In this document: piece after piece, positions 21,887-30,522 of the stretch
How the letters are laid out: the number at the start of each line of letters is the position of its first letter
How positions within the stretch are numbered: position 1 is the first letter of the stretch
DNA from: Nocardioides thalensis
GTDB taxonomy: Bacteria; Actinomycetota; Actinomycetes; Propionibacteriales; Nocardioidaceae
Assembly (NCBI RefSeq): GCF_013410655.1
Contig: NZ_JACCFP010000001.1
Coordinates: 3,681,501-3,745,500, forward strand
Reading direction: 5' to 3'
Length of the DNA: 64,000 bases
Made by a program: the position numbers and the translations under genes
The notes under the pieces: model-generated
What the model saw: the letters and a program-made list of their open reading frames with translations, nothing else
Databases searched by the model: none
What the model was told of the DNA's origin: nothing

Positions 21887-23307
21887 TGATCCGGCTGCTG
21901 GAACGGGCGGCCCAGGCTCGCCCGGGCCAGCTGGCGCTGCTCCCGCACCGCTTGACGTACGGCGACCTGCTCGCCGACGCCCAGCGGGTCGCGGCGGCGT
22001 TCGACGCCCGTAGCATCACCCGGGTCGCGATCGTCGAGGCCGACGCCGCCTGGGTCTTCAGGCTGCTCGCCGGTGCCGCACTGGCGGGCGTCGAGTCGTG
22101 CCAGTACCAGCCCGACACCCCGGTGCCGAAGCTGGCGACCTATCTCGACGCGCTCGAGCACGACGTCGTCGTGACCTCGCGACCGGACCTGGTCCCGGGG
22201 CTGTCCGGCTTCCTCGGCGGCGGCACCGACCGGCTGCCGGGCGTGACGGTCGTGCGACCACAGGCACTGCTGTCGAGCGCGCCGAAGCCGCGCGCGGAGG
22301 ACGACGACGAAGCGCTTCGCCCCCAGCCGCTGCTGATCCGCACCACCGGCACCACCGGCGCCCCGAAGGCGGCCCGCCACGACTGGGAGGTGCTAGCCCG
22401 CGCCGTCGCACAGGTCGAGCCGCGCCCCGAGCAGCGGTGGCTCCTCGCCTACGGCGCCCACCAGTTCGCCGGCATCCAGGTGCTGCTGCACACCCTGGCC
22501 GCGCAGGCCACGCTGGTGGCGCCGTTCCCGCGCCAGCCCCGCGACGGCCTCCAGGCCATCACCGAGCACGGCGTGACCTGCGTCAGCGCGACGCCGACCT
22601 ACTGGCGGTTCCTGCTGGCCGAGGCGCGCGCGGGCGACGTGGAGCTGCCCGCCCTCGAGCAGATCACCCTCGGCGGCGAGGCGAGCCCGCCCGACCTGCT
22701 GGCCGAGCTGCGCGAGAGGTTCCCCGACGCCCGGATCTCGCAGGTCTACGCCTCGACCGAGCTGGGGTCGATCACGTCGGTGCGCGACGACCGGCCCGGC
22801 CTCGACGCCGCGTCGCTCTTCGGCCCCGACAACCCCGACGCCAACCTGCGGGTCATCGACGGGGAGCTCTGGGTGCGCCCGGCCACCGAGATGCAGGGGT
22901 ACGCCGGAGCGGACGAGGCCGAGTCGCGCACCTGGGCCGGAGAGTGGCGGCCGACCGGCGACCTGGTCGAGGTCGACGGTGATCGCGTGCTGTTCCGCGG
23001 GCGCACGTCCGAGGTCATCAACGTCGGCGGCGTGAAGGTCCACCCGCTCCCGGTCGAGCAGCGGGTGCTCGCGCTCGACGGCGTGGCCGCCGCACGGGTC
23101 TTCGGCCGCGCCAACCGGCTCACCGGCTCGATCGTCGCGGTCGAGGTGGTGCCGGCCGACGGCGCGACCCTCGACGAGGAGACGCTGCGCCGTACGGTCA
23201 AGGACGCGGTGAGCGACCTGCCCCGCGCCTGGCACCCCCGGAGCATCGCGATCGTCGACGAGCTGGCCACCCAGGGCGGCAAGACCGTCCGACGCCACGA
23301 CGGCTAG
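21886..23307 (+). CDS. AMP-binding acyl/aminoacyl ligase
   Basis: A 473-residue member of the adenylate-forming superfamily. Its motifs are the P-loop IRTTGTTGAPKAARHD, YASTELGS, PTGDLVEVDGDRVLFRGR, the hinge and EVINVGGVKV, and the C-terminal catalytic Lys in TQGGKTVRR. It likely activates a carboxylic acid and loads it on the ACP encoded immediately upstream (1-nt overlap). It is shorter than typical acyl-CoA ligases because of a reduced N-terminal domain. The acid is unknown. Confidence 0.87.
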   Translation: MIRLLERAAQARPGQLALLPHRLTYGDLLADAQRVAAAFDARSITRVAIVEADAAWVFRLLAGAALAGVESCQYQPDTPVPKLATYLDALEHDVVVTSRPDLVPGLSGFLGGGTDRLPGVTVVRPQALLSSAPKPRAEDDDEALRPQPLLIRTTGTTGAPKAARHDWEVLARAVAQVEPRPEQRWLLAYGAHQFAGIQVLLHTLAAQATLVAPFPRQPRDGLQAITEHGVTCVSATPTYWRFLLAEARAGDVELPALEQITLGGEASPPDLLAELRERFPDARISQVYASTELGSITSVRDDRPGLDAASLFGPDNPDANLRVIDGELWVRPATEMQGYAGADEAESRTWAGEWRPTGDLVEVDGDRVLFRGRTSEVINVGGVKVHPLPVEQRVLALDGVAAARVFGRANRLTGSIVAVEVVPADGATLDEETLRRTVKDAVSDLPRAWHPRSIAIVDELATQGGKTVRRHDG

Positions 23308-23351
23308 CTCACCCCCGAGGCTCCCCGCCCCTACCCACCAACGGAGTTCAT

Positions 23352-24350
23352 GTGAAGCGCGCGTTCATCACCGGCATCACCGGCCAGGACGGCTCCTACC
23401 TCGCCGAGCTGCTGCTGTCGAAGGGCTACCAGGTCCACGGCCTGGTGCGGCGGGCGTCGACCCTGAACCGCAGCCGGATCGACCACCTGCACCAGAACCC
23501 CGACCTGCACCTCCACTACGGCGACCTCACCGACGGCGTCAGCCTGGTGAACCTGATCCACGCGATCGAGCCGCACGAGGTCTACAACCTCGGCGCGCAG
23601 AGCCACGTCAAGGTGTCGTTCGAGATGCCGGAGTACACCGCGTCCACCGACGCCGTGGGCACGCTGCGGCTGCTGGAGGCGATCCGCGCGTCCGGCCTCG
23701 ACTGCCGCTTCTACCAGGCGTCCACCTCGGAGATGTTCGGCGCGACGCCGCCTCCGCAGGCCGAGGACACGGCGTTCTACCCGCGCTCGCCGTACGGCGC
23801 CGCGAAGCTCTACTCGCACTGGGTCACCGTCAACTACCGCGAGGCCTACGACCTGTTCGCGGTCTCGGGGATCCTTTTCAACCACGAGTCGCCGCGGCGC
23901 GGCGAGAGCTTCGTGACCCGCAAGATCACCCTCGGGGTCGCGTCGATCAAGCTCGGCATCACCGACACGCTGACGCTGGGCAACCTCGACGCGGTGCGCG
24001 ACTGGGGCTACGCGCCGGAGTACGTCGAGGGCATGTGGCGGATGCTGCAGCACGACGAGCCCGGCGACTACGTGCTCGCGACGGGCATCGGCACGACCGT
24101 GCGCGAGTTCTGCGAGGCCGCGTTCGCCCACGCCGGCCTCGACTGGCAGGACCACGTCCGGCTCGACGCGAAGTACGAGCGGCCCACCGAGGTCGACGCC
24201 CTCATCGGCGACGCCACCAAGGCCCGCGAGGTCATCGGCTGGGAGGCCACGACCGACGCCAAGGGACTCGCCCAGATCATGGTCGACGCCGACCTCGAGC
24301 AGCTCGGCCGCCTCGTCGAGAACAAGCGCGGGGAACGCCAGATCCCATGA
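23352..24350 (+). CDS. gmd: GDP-mannose 4,6-dehydratase
   Basis: A 332-residue extended SDR with GITGQDGSYLAELLL at the N-terminus (NADP loop), the catalytic STSEMFG and SPYGAAKLY (Tyr and Lys), and the substrate-binding NHESPRRGESFVTRKIT. All are diagnostic of Gmd, which makes GDP-4-keto-6-deoxymannose, precursor of fucose, rhamnose-D or perosamine. GTG 23352 has CGGAG upstream. It overlaps the next gene, a divergent Gmd paralogue, by ATGA. Confidence 0.95.
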   Translation: MKRAFITGITGQDGSYLAELLLSKGYQVHGLVRRASTLNRSRIDHLHQNPDLHLHYGDLTDGVSLVNLIHAIEPHEVYNLGAQSHVKVSFEMPEYTASTDAVGTLRLLEAIRASGLDCRFYQASTSEMFGATPPPQAEDTAFYPRSPYGAAKLYSHWVTVNYREAYDLFAVSGILFNHESPRRGESFVTRKITLGVASIKLGITDTLTLGNLDAVRDWGYAPEYVEGMWRMLQHDEPGDYVLATGIGTTVREFCEAAFAHAGLDWQDHVRLDAKYERPTEVDALIGDATKAREVIGWEATTDAKGLAQIMVDADLEQLGRLVENKRGERQIP

Positions 24351-25333
24351 CGGGTCCCGGCACGGCGCTGGTCACGGGCATCGCCGGCCAGGACGGCATC
24401 TACCTCGCCCGCCTACTGATGGCCGCGGGCCACCGGGTGGTCGGCACGGTGCGTCCCGGCGGCGACGGCGCGCAGCGGGTCGCGGCCTACCTCCCCGGGG
24501 TCGAGGTCGTCAGCCAGGACCTGAGGGACGCGGCGGGCATGAGCGACGTCGTCCGCCGGTGGGAGCCCGACGAGGTCTACAACCTCGCCGCGTTCAGCTC
24601 CGTCGGACGCAGCTGGGCCGAGCCCGACGTCGCGCGTCAGACCAACTGCGACGCCGTTGGCGCGCTCGTCGACGCGGCGCTCGCGACGCAGGCGGCCACC
24701 GGCCGGGAGATCCGTTTCTTCCAGGCGTCCTCGGCCGAGGTCCGCGGCGCCGCCGCCGACAGCCCCTACGCCCGCGCCAAGGCGGAGGCCGAGGCGATCG
24801 TGCGGGACGCGCGCGACCACCGCGGCCTGCACGCCAGCATCGGCATCCTGCACAACCACGAGAGCCCGCTGCGCGGGACGGCGTTCGTCACCCGCAAGAT
24901 CACGCTCGGCGCCGCCGAGATCGCGCTCGGGCGGCGCGACCACCTCGCGCTCGGCAACCTCGACGTCAGCCGCGACTGGGGCTTCGCCGGCGACTACGTG
25001 ACGGCGATCCACGCGATGGTCCGCTACGACGCTCCGACGGAGCTCACGATCGGCACCGGCACCCCGCACACGCTCGAGCAGCTGCTCGTGACCGCGTTCG
25101 CCGCCGCCGGCATTGCGGACCCGGCGCCGTACGTCCGCCAGGACCCGGAGCTGATGCGGCCCGTCGACGCCGCGTTCCTCGTGGCCGACCCCGAGCCGGC
25201 CGCCGCCGCGCTGGGCTGGCGGGCGACGACGTCGTTCGAGGACCTGGTCGCCCACATGGTGCGGGTCGACCTCCGCCGGCTCCGCACGGGCGTCGTCGAC
25301 GACCCGGGCTACCTGGACCCGTCAGCGCGCTGA
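24347..25333 (+). CDS. Second Gmd-like NAD-dependent epimerase/dehydratase
   Basis: A 328-residue paralogue of the preceding Gmd: GIAGQDGIYLARLL, NHESPLRGTAFVTRKITLG and RDWGFAGDYV are conserved. The catalytic region is shortened, SSAEVRG followed almost directly by SPYARAK, missing about a dozen residues present in Gmd; Tyr and Lys remain. It may be a reductase/epimerase acting on the Gmd product (GDP-6-deoxyhexose formation), or a second dehydratase. It is translationally coupled to gmd (ATGA) and overlaps the convergent glycosyltransferase by 12 nt. Confidence 0.82.
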   Translation: MTGPGTALVTGIAGQDGIYLARLLMAAGHRVVGTVRPGGDGAQRVAAYLPGVEVVSQDLRDAAGMSDVVRRWEPDEVYNLAAFSSVGRSWAEPDVARQTNCDAVGALVDAALATQAATGREIRFFQASSAEVRGAAADSPYARAKAEAEAIVRDARDHRGLHASIGILHNHESPLRGTAFVTRKITLGAAEIALGRRDHLALGNLDVSRDWGFAGDYVTAIHAMVRYDAPTELTIGTGTPHTLEQLLVTAFAAAGIADPAPYVRQDPELMRPVDAAFLVADPEPAAAALGWRATTSFEDLVAHMVRVDLRRLRTGVVDDPGYLDPSAR

Positions 25334-26389
25334 CAGGAGCCCGTCGCGCACGGCCTGGGCCGTGCCGCGCCACTGGAATCCGTCGGTGTGCCGGCGCCCG
25401 GCCTCGAGGTGCTCGGGCGAGAACTCCATCGCCTCCCGCATCGCGGCGGCGAGATCGGCTGCGCCCACCGAGCGGGCGGTCGCGGCGTGGCCGCCGGTGA
25501 CCTCCGCGAGCGCCTCGTCACCCGAGACCACAAGCGGGATCCGCAGTCGCAGCGCCTCGATCGCGGGCAGGCCGAAGCCCTCGAAGTCGGAGGGGAAGAC
25601 CACCAGGCTGGCGCCGGCGAAGCAGGCCTTGAACTCGTCGTCGTCGAGCCACGGCATCAGCTGGACGCGCTCGGCGATGCCGAGCTCGCTCACCCGCGCG
25701 GTGGCGCTCTCGCGGTCGGCCCGGCCCATGCCCACCAGGCGCAGCACCATCTTGTCGTCGGTCTCGCAGAACTGCCGCCAGCCCTCGAGCACCGCGGGGA
25801 CGTTCTTGTTGGAGAAGTGGCCGAACGCGAGGGCGTACGGCGGCTCGCCCTTCGGCACCTGCGGCCAGCTGTCGACGTGATCGGCGCCGTAGCGGGCGAC
25901 CACGCCCTTGCGCGCGGCCCGGGCGTGCGACCGCTCGAGGTCGCTCAGCGTCCGGCGCGAGATGCAGTAGATGCCGTCGGTCTGGCGCATGTTCCAGCCC
26001 CACGACACCCGGCGCGCGATCCGGCGGGACAGCGGGAACTGGTGCGGGCGCAGCTCGTGGCGCAGGTCGTAGAGGATGATGCCGTGCGGCGTCGGCGCTC
26101 CGAGCAGCCCGCTGGCCGGCACCGCGGAGAGCACCGCGTCGGCACCCAGCTCGCGGGCGGCGCGCCGTACGCCCAGCGTCCTTGCCCAGATCCGGCCGGC
26201 CGCGCCGCCCACCGGCGGCGTCATCACGATGCTCTCCATCCCCTCGGGGAGGACGAGCTTCTTGTCCTCTGCGGCGACGACCGTCACTCGGTCGTCGGTG
26301 CCCAGCTGGGACCAGCCGAGGAGGAGGTTCTCGACCGTGATCGCGGCACTTCCGGGCTGGACTGCGAACGCATCGACGAGCAGGTGCAA
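25322..26389 (-). CDS. Glycosyltransferase family 4 (mannosyltransferase-like)
   Basis: A 355-residue GT-B enzyme with ALAFGHFSNKNVPAVLEGW in the hinge and the donor-site E-x7-E pattern in PSDFEGFGLPAIEALRL. Mannosyl- and rhamnosyltransferases of this type elongate O-antigen-like units. TTG 26389 is chosen because the first Rossmann strand (HLLVDAFAVQPGSAAI) begins there; ribosome site weak. It stands alone on the minus strand, convergent with the second Gmd gene. Confidence 0.8.
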   Translation of the reverse strand: MHLLVDAFAVQPGSAAITVENLLLGWSQLGTDDRVTVVAAEDKKLVLPEGMESIVMTPPVGGAAGRIWARTLGVRRAARELGADAVLSAVPASGLLGAPTPHGIILYDLRHELRPHQFPLSRRIARRVSWGWNMRQTDGIYCISRRTLSDLERSHARAARKGVVARYGADHVDSWPQVPKGEPPYALAFGHFSNKNVPAVLEGWRQFCETDDKMVLRLVGMGRADRESATARVSELGIAERVQLMPWLDDDEFKACFAGASLVVFPSDFEGFGLPAIEALRLRIPLVVSGDEALAEVTGGHAATARSVGAADLAAAMREAMEFSPEHLEAGRRHTDGFQWRGTAQAVRDGLLSAR

Positions 26390-26480
26390 GAGAAAGATCC
26401 GATCAATGGTCGTGGGGGCCGACGCCCGAGGCGGAGCAATTGGGGCGAGACTACCGAGGGTCTTCGTCGTTAGGACGAAC

Positions 26481-27695
26481 ATGCTCAACTCCAGCGACAC
26501 CCCCGATTTCCAGCTGGACGTCGTGATCATCGGAGGCTGCGGCCGCGTCGGTCTTCCCCTGGCCATCGCGTTCGCCAAGCAGGGCCTCCGTGTGTGCTCC
26601 TACGACGTCGACGAGGCGCGCGTGAAGCTCGTCAACGACGGCAACCTGCCGTTCGACGAGCCCGGCGCGGCCGAGCCGATGCTGGCCGCGGTCGACGAGG
26701 GCCGCCTCTCCGCCACCACCGACGCCTCCGTCGTCGGCATGGCCGAGAACGTGGTCGTCGTCATCGGAACGCCCGTCGACGAGCACCTCAACCCGGACCC
26801 GAACATGCTCGCGAAGGCGCTGCAGCCGTGCGACGCCTACTTCCGCGACGGCCAGCTCGTCGTCCTGCGCAGCACGCTCTTCCCCGGCGTCACCGACCGG
26901 CTGATCGACGCGTCGATCCTGGACGGGCGCGAGATCGACGTCGCGTTCTGCCCGGAGCGCATCCTCGAGGGCCACGCCATGGAGGAGCTCTACTCGCTCC
27001 CGCAGATCATCGGGGCCCGCAACGACCGCGCCCGGCACCGGGCCGCCGAGCTGTTCGGCGTGCTGACCGACCGGCTGATCTACACGGGCACCCAGGAGGC
27101 GGAGCTGGCCAAGCTCTTCGCCAACGTCTACCGCTACATCAAGTTCGCGACGGTCAACCAGTTCTACATGATCGCCAACGAGCGCGGCCTCGACTTCGAG
27201 GAGATCCGCCGCGTCGTGACCCAGGACTACCCGCGAGCGGCCGACATGCCGCGCGCCGGCTTCGCCGCCGGGCCGTGCCTGTTCAAGGACACGATGCAGC
27301 TGGCGGCGTTCAACGACAACAACTTCGCCCTCGGGCACGCGGCGATGCTGGTCAACGAGGGCCTGCCGCTGCACGTGGTCAGCCGGCTCGAGCAGCAGCA
27401 CGACCTGTCGAAGATGACGGTCGGGGTGCTCGGCATGGCGTTCAAGGGCGGGTCCGACGACACCCGCGAGAGCCTGTCCTACAAGCTCAAGCGGATCCTG
27501 CGGTTCAAGGCGGCGAAGGTCCTGACGACGGACCCGTACGTCACTGACGACCCCGACGTCCTGCCCCTCGAGGAGGTCCTCGACCGGTCGGACCTGCTGA
27601 TCATCGCCACCCCGCACCCCGACTACCGCGAGCTGCGGCCCCACCAGCCTGTCGCCGACATCTGGGGGATGCTCGGCGCCGGCGTCCGCGTCTGA
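26481..27695 (+). CDS. UDP/GDP-sugar dehydrogenase (WecC/VipA-like)
   Basis: A 404-residue nucleotide-sugar 6-dehydrogenase. The NAD loop is GGCGRVGLPLAIAFAKQG, the central helix region NVYRYIKFATVNQFY, the catalytic Cys is in GPCLFKDT, and GMAFKGGSDDTRESLSYKL is the UDP-binding C-terminal signature. It oxidises a nucleotide hexose to a uronic acid in two steps, giving the glycan negative charge. Closest in look to UDP-N-acetylmannosamine dehydrogenases, but substrate is not certain. AGGAC precedes ATG 26481. Confidence 0.9.
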   Translation: MLNSSDTPDFQLDVVIIGGCGRVGLPLAIAFAKQGLRVCSYDVDEARVKLVNDGNLPFDEPGAAEPMLAAVDEGRLSATTDASVVGMAENVVVVIGTPVDEHLNPDPNMLAKALQPCDAYFRDGQLVVLRSTLFPGVTDRLIDASILDGREIDVAFCPERILEGHAMEELYSLPQIIGARNDRARHRAAELFGVLTDRLIYTGTQEAELAKLFANVYRYIKFATVNQFYMIANERGLDFEEIRRVVTQDYPRAADMPRAGFAAGPCLFKDTMQLAAFNDNNFALGHAAMLVNEGLPLHVVSRLEQQHDLSKMTVGVLGMAFKGGSDDTRESLSYKLKRILRFKAAKVLTTDPYVTDDPDVLPLEEVLDRSDLLIIATPHPDYRELRPHQPVADIWGMLGAGVRV

Positions 27696-27714
27696 CCCCC
27701 ACGAAAGGCACGTC

Positions 27715-28743
27715 TTGACCCGCGTTCTCATGACCGGCTCCGCCGGTTTCATCGGCGGCTACCTCGTCGAAGCGATGCTCGACCGCGGCTGGGAGGTCGT
27801 CGGGCTCGACAACTACTCCAAGTACGGCCGCATCACGAAGTCCTACGACGACCACCCCAACTACCACTTCACCGAGGGCGACGCCCGCGACGCGCAGCTG
27901 GTCGAGAAGCTCCTCGAGGGCTGCGACCACTTCGTCGCGGCGGCCGCGATGATCGGCGGCATCGCGTACTTCAACAAGCACGCCTACGACCTGATGTCGA
28001 TCAACGAGGCGATCATGGGCGCCTCCTGCGACGCGGCGATCAACGTGGTCGGCAAGGGCGGACCGCTCAAGAAGGTCACGTACGTGTCCAGCTCGATGGC
28101 CTACGGCTCGACCGACCGGTGGCCGTCCGTCGAGGGTGACGAGCTCACGATCCCGCCGCCCGCCAACAGCTACGGCTTCCAGAAGCTCGCGGTGGAGTAC
28201 TGGGCACGCGCCGCGTGGCAGCAGTACAAGGTGCCGTACACGATCGTGCGGCCGTTCAACGCCGTCGGCGTCGGCGAGCGACGAGCGGTCGGCGACGTCG
28301 AGGAGCAGTCGGGCAACGTGCGGCTGGCGCTGAGCCACGTCGTGCCCGACATCATCCAGAAGCTGCTCAAGGGCCAGGACCCGCTGCACATCCTGGGCGA
28401 CGGGTCGCAGGTGCGCTGCTACACCCACGGCTCCGACCTGGCGGCGGGCATCATCGCGACGCTCGAGCACGACGCCGCGCTCAACGAGGACTTCAACATC
28501 TCCACGCCGGTCGCGACGACCGTCCTGGAGCTCGCCGAGGCGATCTGGACGCGGATCAAGGGACCCGACGAGCCGTTCCGCTACGTCAGCGACCCCGCGT
28601 TCGAGAACGACGTCCAGAAGCGCATCCCGTCGGTCGACAAGGCCCGCGAGCTCCTCGGGTTCGAGGCGCGGGTGACCCTCGACGAGATGCTCGACGAGCT
28701 GATCCCGTGGATCAAGGACGCGCTGCGGCAGGGGATCTTGTGA
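27715..28743 (+). CDS. NAD-dependent sugar epimerase/dehydratase
   Basis: A 342-residue extended SDR with GSAGFIGGYLVEAMLDRG (NAD loop), SSSMAYGS and the catalytic YGFQK. It starts at TTG 27715 with GAAAGG upstream, 19 nt after the dehydrogenase stop, and overlaps the TylF methyltransferase by GTGA. It probably epimerises or dehydrates the nucleotide sugar made by its neighbours. Family certain, reaction not. Confidence 0.87.
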   Translation: MTRVLMTGSAGFIGGYLVEAMLDRGWEVVGLDNYSKYGRITKSYDDHPNYHFTEGDARDAQLVEKLLEGCDHFVAAAAMIGGIAYFNKHAYDLMSINEAIMGASCDAAINVVGKGGPLKKVTYVSSSMAYGSTDRWPSVEGDELTIPPPANSYGFQKLAVEYWARAAWQQYKVPYTIVRPFNAVGVGERRAVGDVEEQSGNVRLALSHVVPDIIQKLLKGQDPLHILGDGSQVRCYTHGSDLAAGIIATLEHDAALNEDFNISTPVATTVLELAEAIWTRIKGPDEPFRYVSDPAFENDVQKRIPSVDKARELLGFEARVTLDEMLDELIPWIKDALRQGIL

Positions 28744-29681
28744 ACGGGTCGGACTCCTTTCGCTCAACCGCCGAGATGGAAGCCGATGGACTGCTAGCGT
28801 TCCGCGGCGTGACCCTCCCCCCTGTGGGCGCCGACGCCCTGCGCGCGCTCTACCTCGACCTGCTCAAGCGGAGCCTCACCGGCGCCGTCGCCGAGGACAA
28901 CGACTCGATCCTCGGCGGTGTCCGCACCGCCGGCTCGCCCTCGCGCAAGAAGCAGGCCGCCGACGCCGTCGGCCGGCTCGCCACCCGCTTCGGGTTCGAG
29001 ATCGCCTACAAGAAGCCCTACGACCCCAAGGCGCGCCAGCACGGCAACGACTGGCCCTCGCGCGCGGAGTCGATGATCGGCCTGCTGCGCATGCAGAACA
29101 TCCAGGACTGCATCGAGCGGATCATGGTGGACGGCGTGCCCGGCGACCTGATCGAGACCGGCGTCTGGCGCGGCGGCGCGTGCATCTTCATGGCCGGCAA
29201 CCTCAAGGCCTGGGGCGACACCTCCCGCAAGGTCTGGCTCGCCGACTCGTTCGAGGGGCTCCCCAAGCCGAACCCGAAGGACTACCCGGCCGACAAGGGC
29301 GACTGGTTCTACAAGCAGACCGGCCTCAACGTCGGGGTCGAGATCGTCAAGCACAACTTCGAGCGCTACGGCCTGCTCGACGAGCAGGTCGAGTTCCTCG
29401 TCGGGTGGTTCAAGGACACGCTCCCCACCGCGCCGGCGGAGTCGTACTCGCTGATCCGTCTCGACGGCGACCTCTACGAGTCGACCTGGCAGGCCCTGGA
29501 GGCGCTCTACCCGAAGCTCTCGCCGGGCGGCTTCTGCATCATCGACGACTACGGCACGCTCCCCGAGCAGGCAGGTGCCGCGGTGCACGACTACCGCAAG
29601 CAGCACGGCATCACCGAGGAGATCGTCGACATCGACGGCAACGGAGCCTTCTGGCGCAAGACGATGGAGCAGCCCGCATGA
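28740..29681 (+). CDS. TylF/MycF-type sugar O-methyltransferase
   Basis: A 313-residue protein with the TylF family landmarks LIETGVWRGGACIFMAGNL, VWLADSFEGLPKPNP, LIRLDGDLYESTWQALEALY and FCIIDDYG (metal-binding Asp pair). TylF/MycF enzymes O-methylate deoxyhexoses. GTG 28740 overlaps the previous stop; the conserved part starts about residue 50, so a later start is possible. It is coupled to the next methyltransferase by ATGA. Confidence 0.9.
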   Translation: MNGSDSFRSTAEMEADGLLAFRGVTLPPVGADALRALYLDLLKRSLTGAVAEDNDSILGGVRTAGSPSRKKQAADAVGRLATRFGFEIAYKKPYDPKARQHGNDWPSRAESMIGLLRMQNIQDCIERIMVDGVPGDLIETGVWRGGACIFMAGNLKAWGDTSRKVWLADSFEGLPKPNPKDYPADKGDWFYKQTGLNVGVEIVKHNFERYGLLDEQVEFLVGWFKDTLPTAPAESYSLIRLDGDLYESTWQALEALYPKLSPGGFCIIDDYGTLPEQAGAAVHDYRKQHGITEEIVDIDGNGAFWRKTMEQPA

Positions 29682-30355
29682 GCGACAAGCTGATCGACCC
29701 GGCCGACTGGCCCGGCGGCGTCCTGCTCAACCTCGGCTGCGGCCACCACGCGCCGAAGACGTGGATCAACATCGACCGCTCGCCGATGATGGTGCTGCGG
29801 AAGGCGCCGCGGGTCCGCAAGGCCCTGCGCAAGGTCGGCGTGCTCCACGACGCGCACATGATCGACTGGCCGGAGAACATCATCCGGCGCGACCTGTCCA
29901 AGCCGCTTCCGCTCGCCGACGGCACCGCCGACGCGGTCTACTCCTCCCACATGCTCGAGCACCTCTTCCTCGAGGACGCCCGGAAGTTCCTCGCCGAGTG
30001 CGCCCGCGTGCTCAAGCCCGGCGGCATGATGCGGCTCGCACTGCCCGACGCCGAGCAGTTCGCGCGCGACCTCCTGGAGGCCGGCGACGACCCGGAGGGC
30101 AAGGCCGGCATCCAGTACGGCGAGATGCTCCGCGCCCACCCGGAGAGCCGCCCCTCGGGCAAGCGCCTGGTGGCGTTCGTCGGCGGCTCCAACTGGCACC
30201 GCTGGCAGCCGACCCGCGGCCTGGTGAAGTCCCTGATGACCGAGGCGGGCTTCGGCGACCTCACCGAGTACTCGTTCCGCGAAGGCAAGCTCCCCCACCT
30301 GGCCGACGTCGAGCAGCGTGAGGACAGCTGGTTCGTCGAGGGCATCAAGAGCTGA
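29678..30355 (+). CDS. Class I methyltransferase (glycan-associated)
   Basis: A 225-residue protein with LLNLGCGHHAPKTWINIDRS, DAVYSSHMLEHLFLEDARKF and LKPGGMMRLALPD. This is the pattern of short glycan-locus methyltransferases whose SAM loop follows directly after the N-terminus. It is the last gene of the operon dehydrogenase-epimerase-TylF-methyltransferase (26481-30355), all coupled. A pair of hairpin repeats follows the stop. Confidence 0.8.
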   Translation: MSDKLIDPADWPGGVLLNLGCGHHAPKTWINIDRSPMMVLRKAPRVRKALRKVGVLHDAHMIDWPENIIRRDLSKPLPLADGTADAVYSSHMLEHLFLEDARKFLAECARVLKPGGMMRLALPDAEQFARDLLEAGDDPEGKAGIQYGEMLRAHPESRPSGKRLVAFVGGSNWHRWQPTRGLVKSLMTEAGFGDLTEYSFREGKLPHLADVEQREDSWFVEGIKS

Positions 30356-30374
30356 CCGGATCGTGCTCCGGCGT

Positions 30375-30504
30375 ACCTGACGTTTCGGTCGTGAATCGAC
30401 GTCACTAAGAGCCATTTCGTCAGGTACGTCGCCGGGGGCGCGAGGCACCTGACGTATTGGTCGCGAATCGACTTCGAGAGCAGCCGATTCGTCAGGTACG
30501 TCGC
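30375..30504. repeat. Two 58-bp palindromic repeats between convergent genes
   Basis: Units at 30375-30432 and 30447-30504 align without gaps with roughly 80% identity. Both start ACCTGACGT and end CGTCAGGTACGTCGC, so each can fold into a hairpin with CCTGACG/CGTCAGG stems around a variable centre (differences cluster at unit positions 27-41). They fill the gap between the convergent methyltransferase and glycosyltransferase genes and may act as a bidirectional terminator or be REP-like elements. Confidence 0.75.
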
Positions 30505-30522
30505 GCCGCCCGGAGCGAGGGG

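Noticed and set aside
30375..30504. CRISPR array
   Set aside because: There are only two units, each internally palindromic over 58 bp, with no short spacers and no cas genes.
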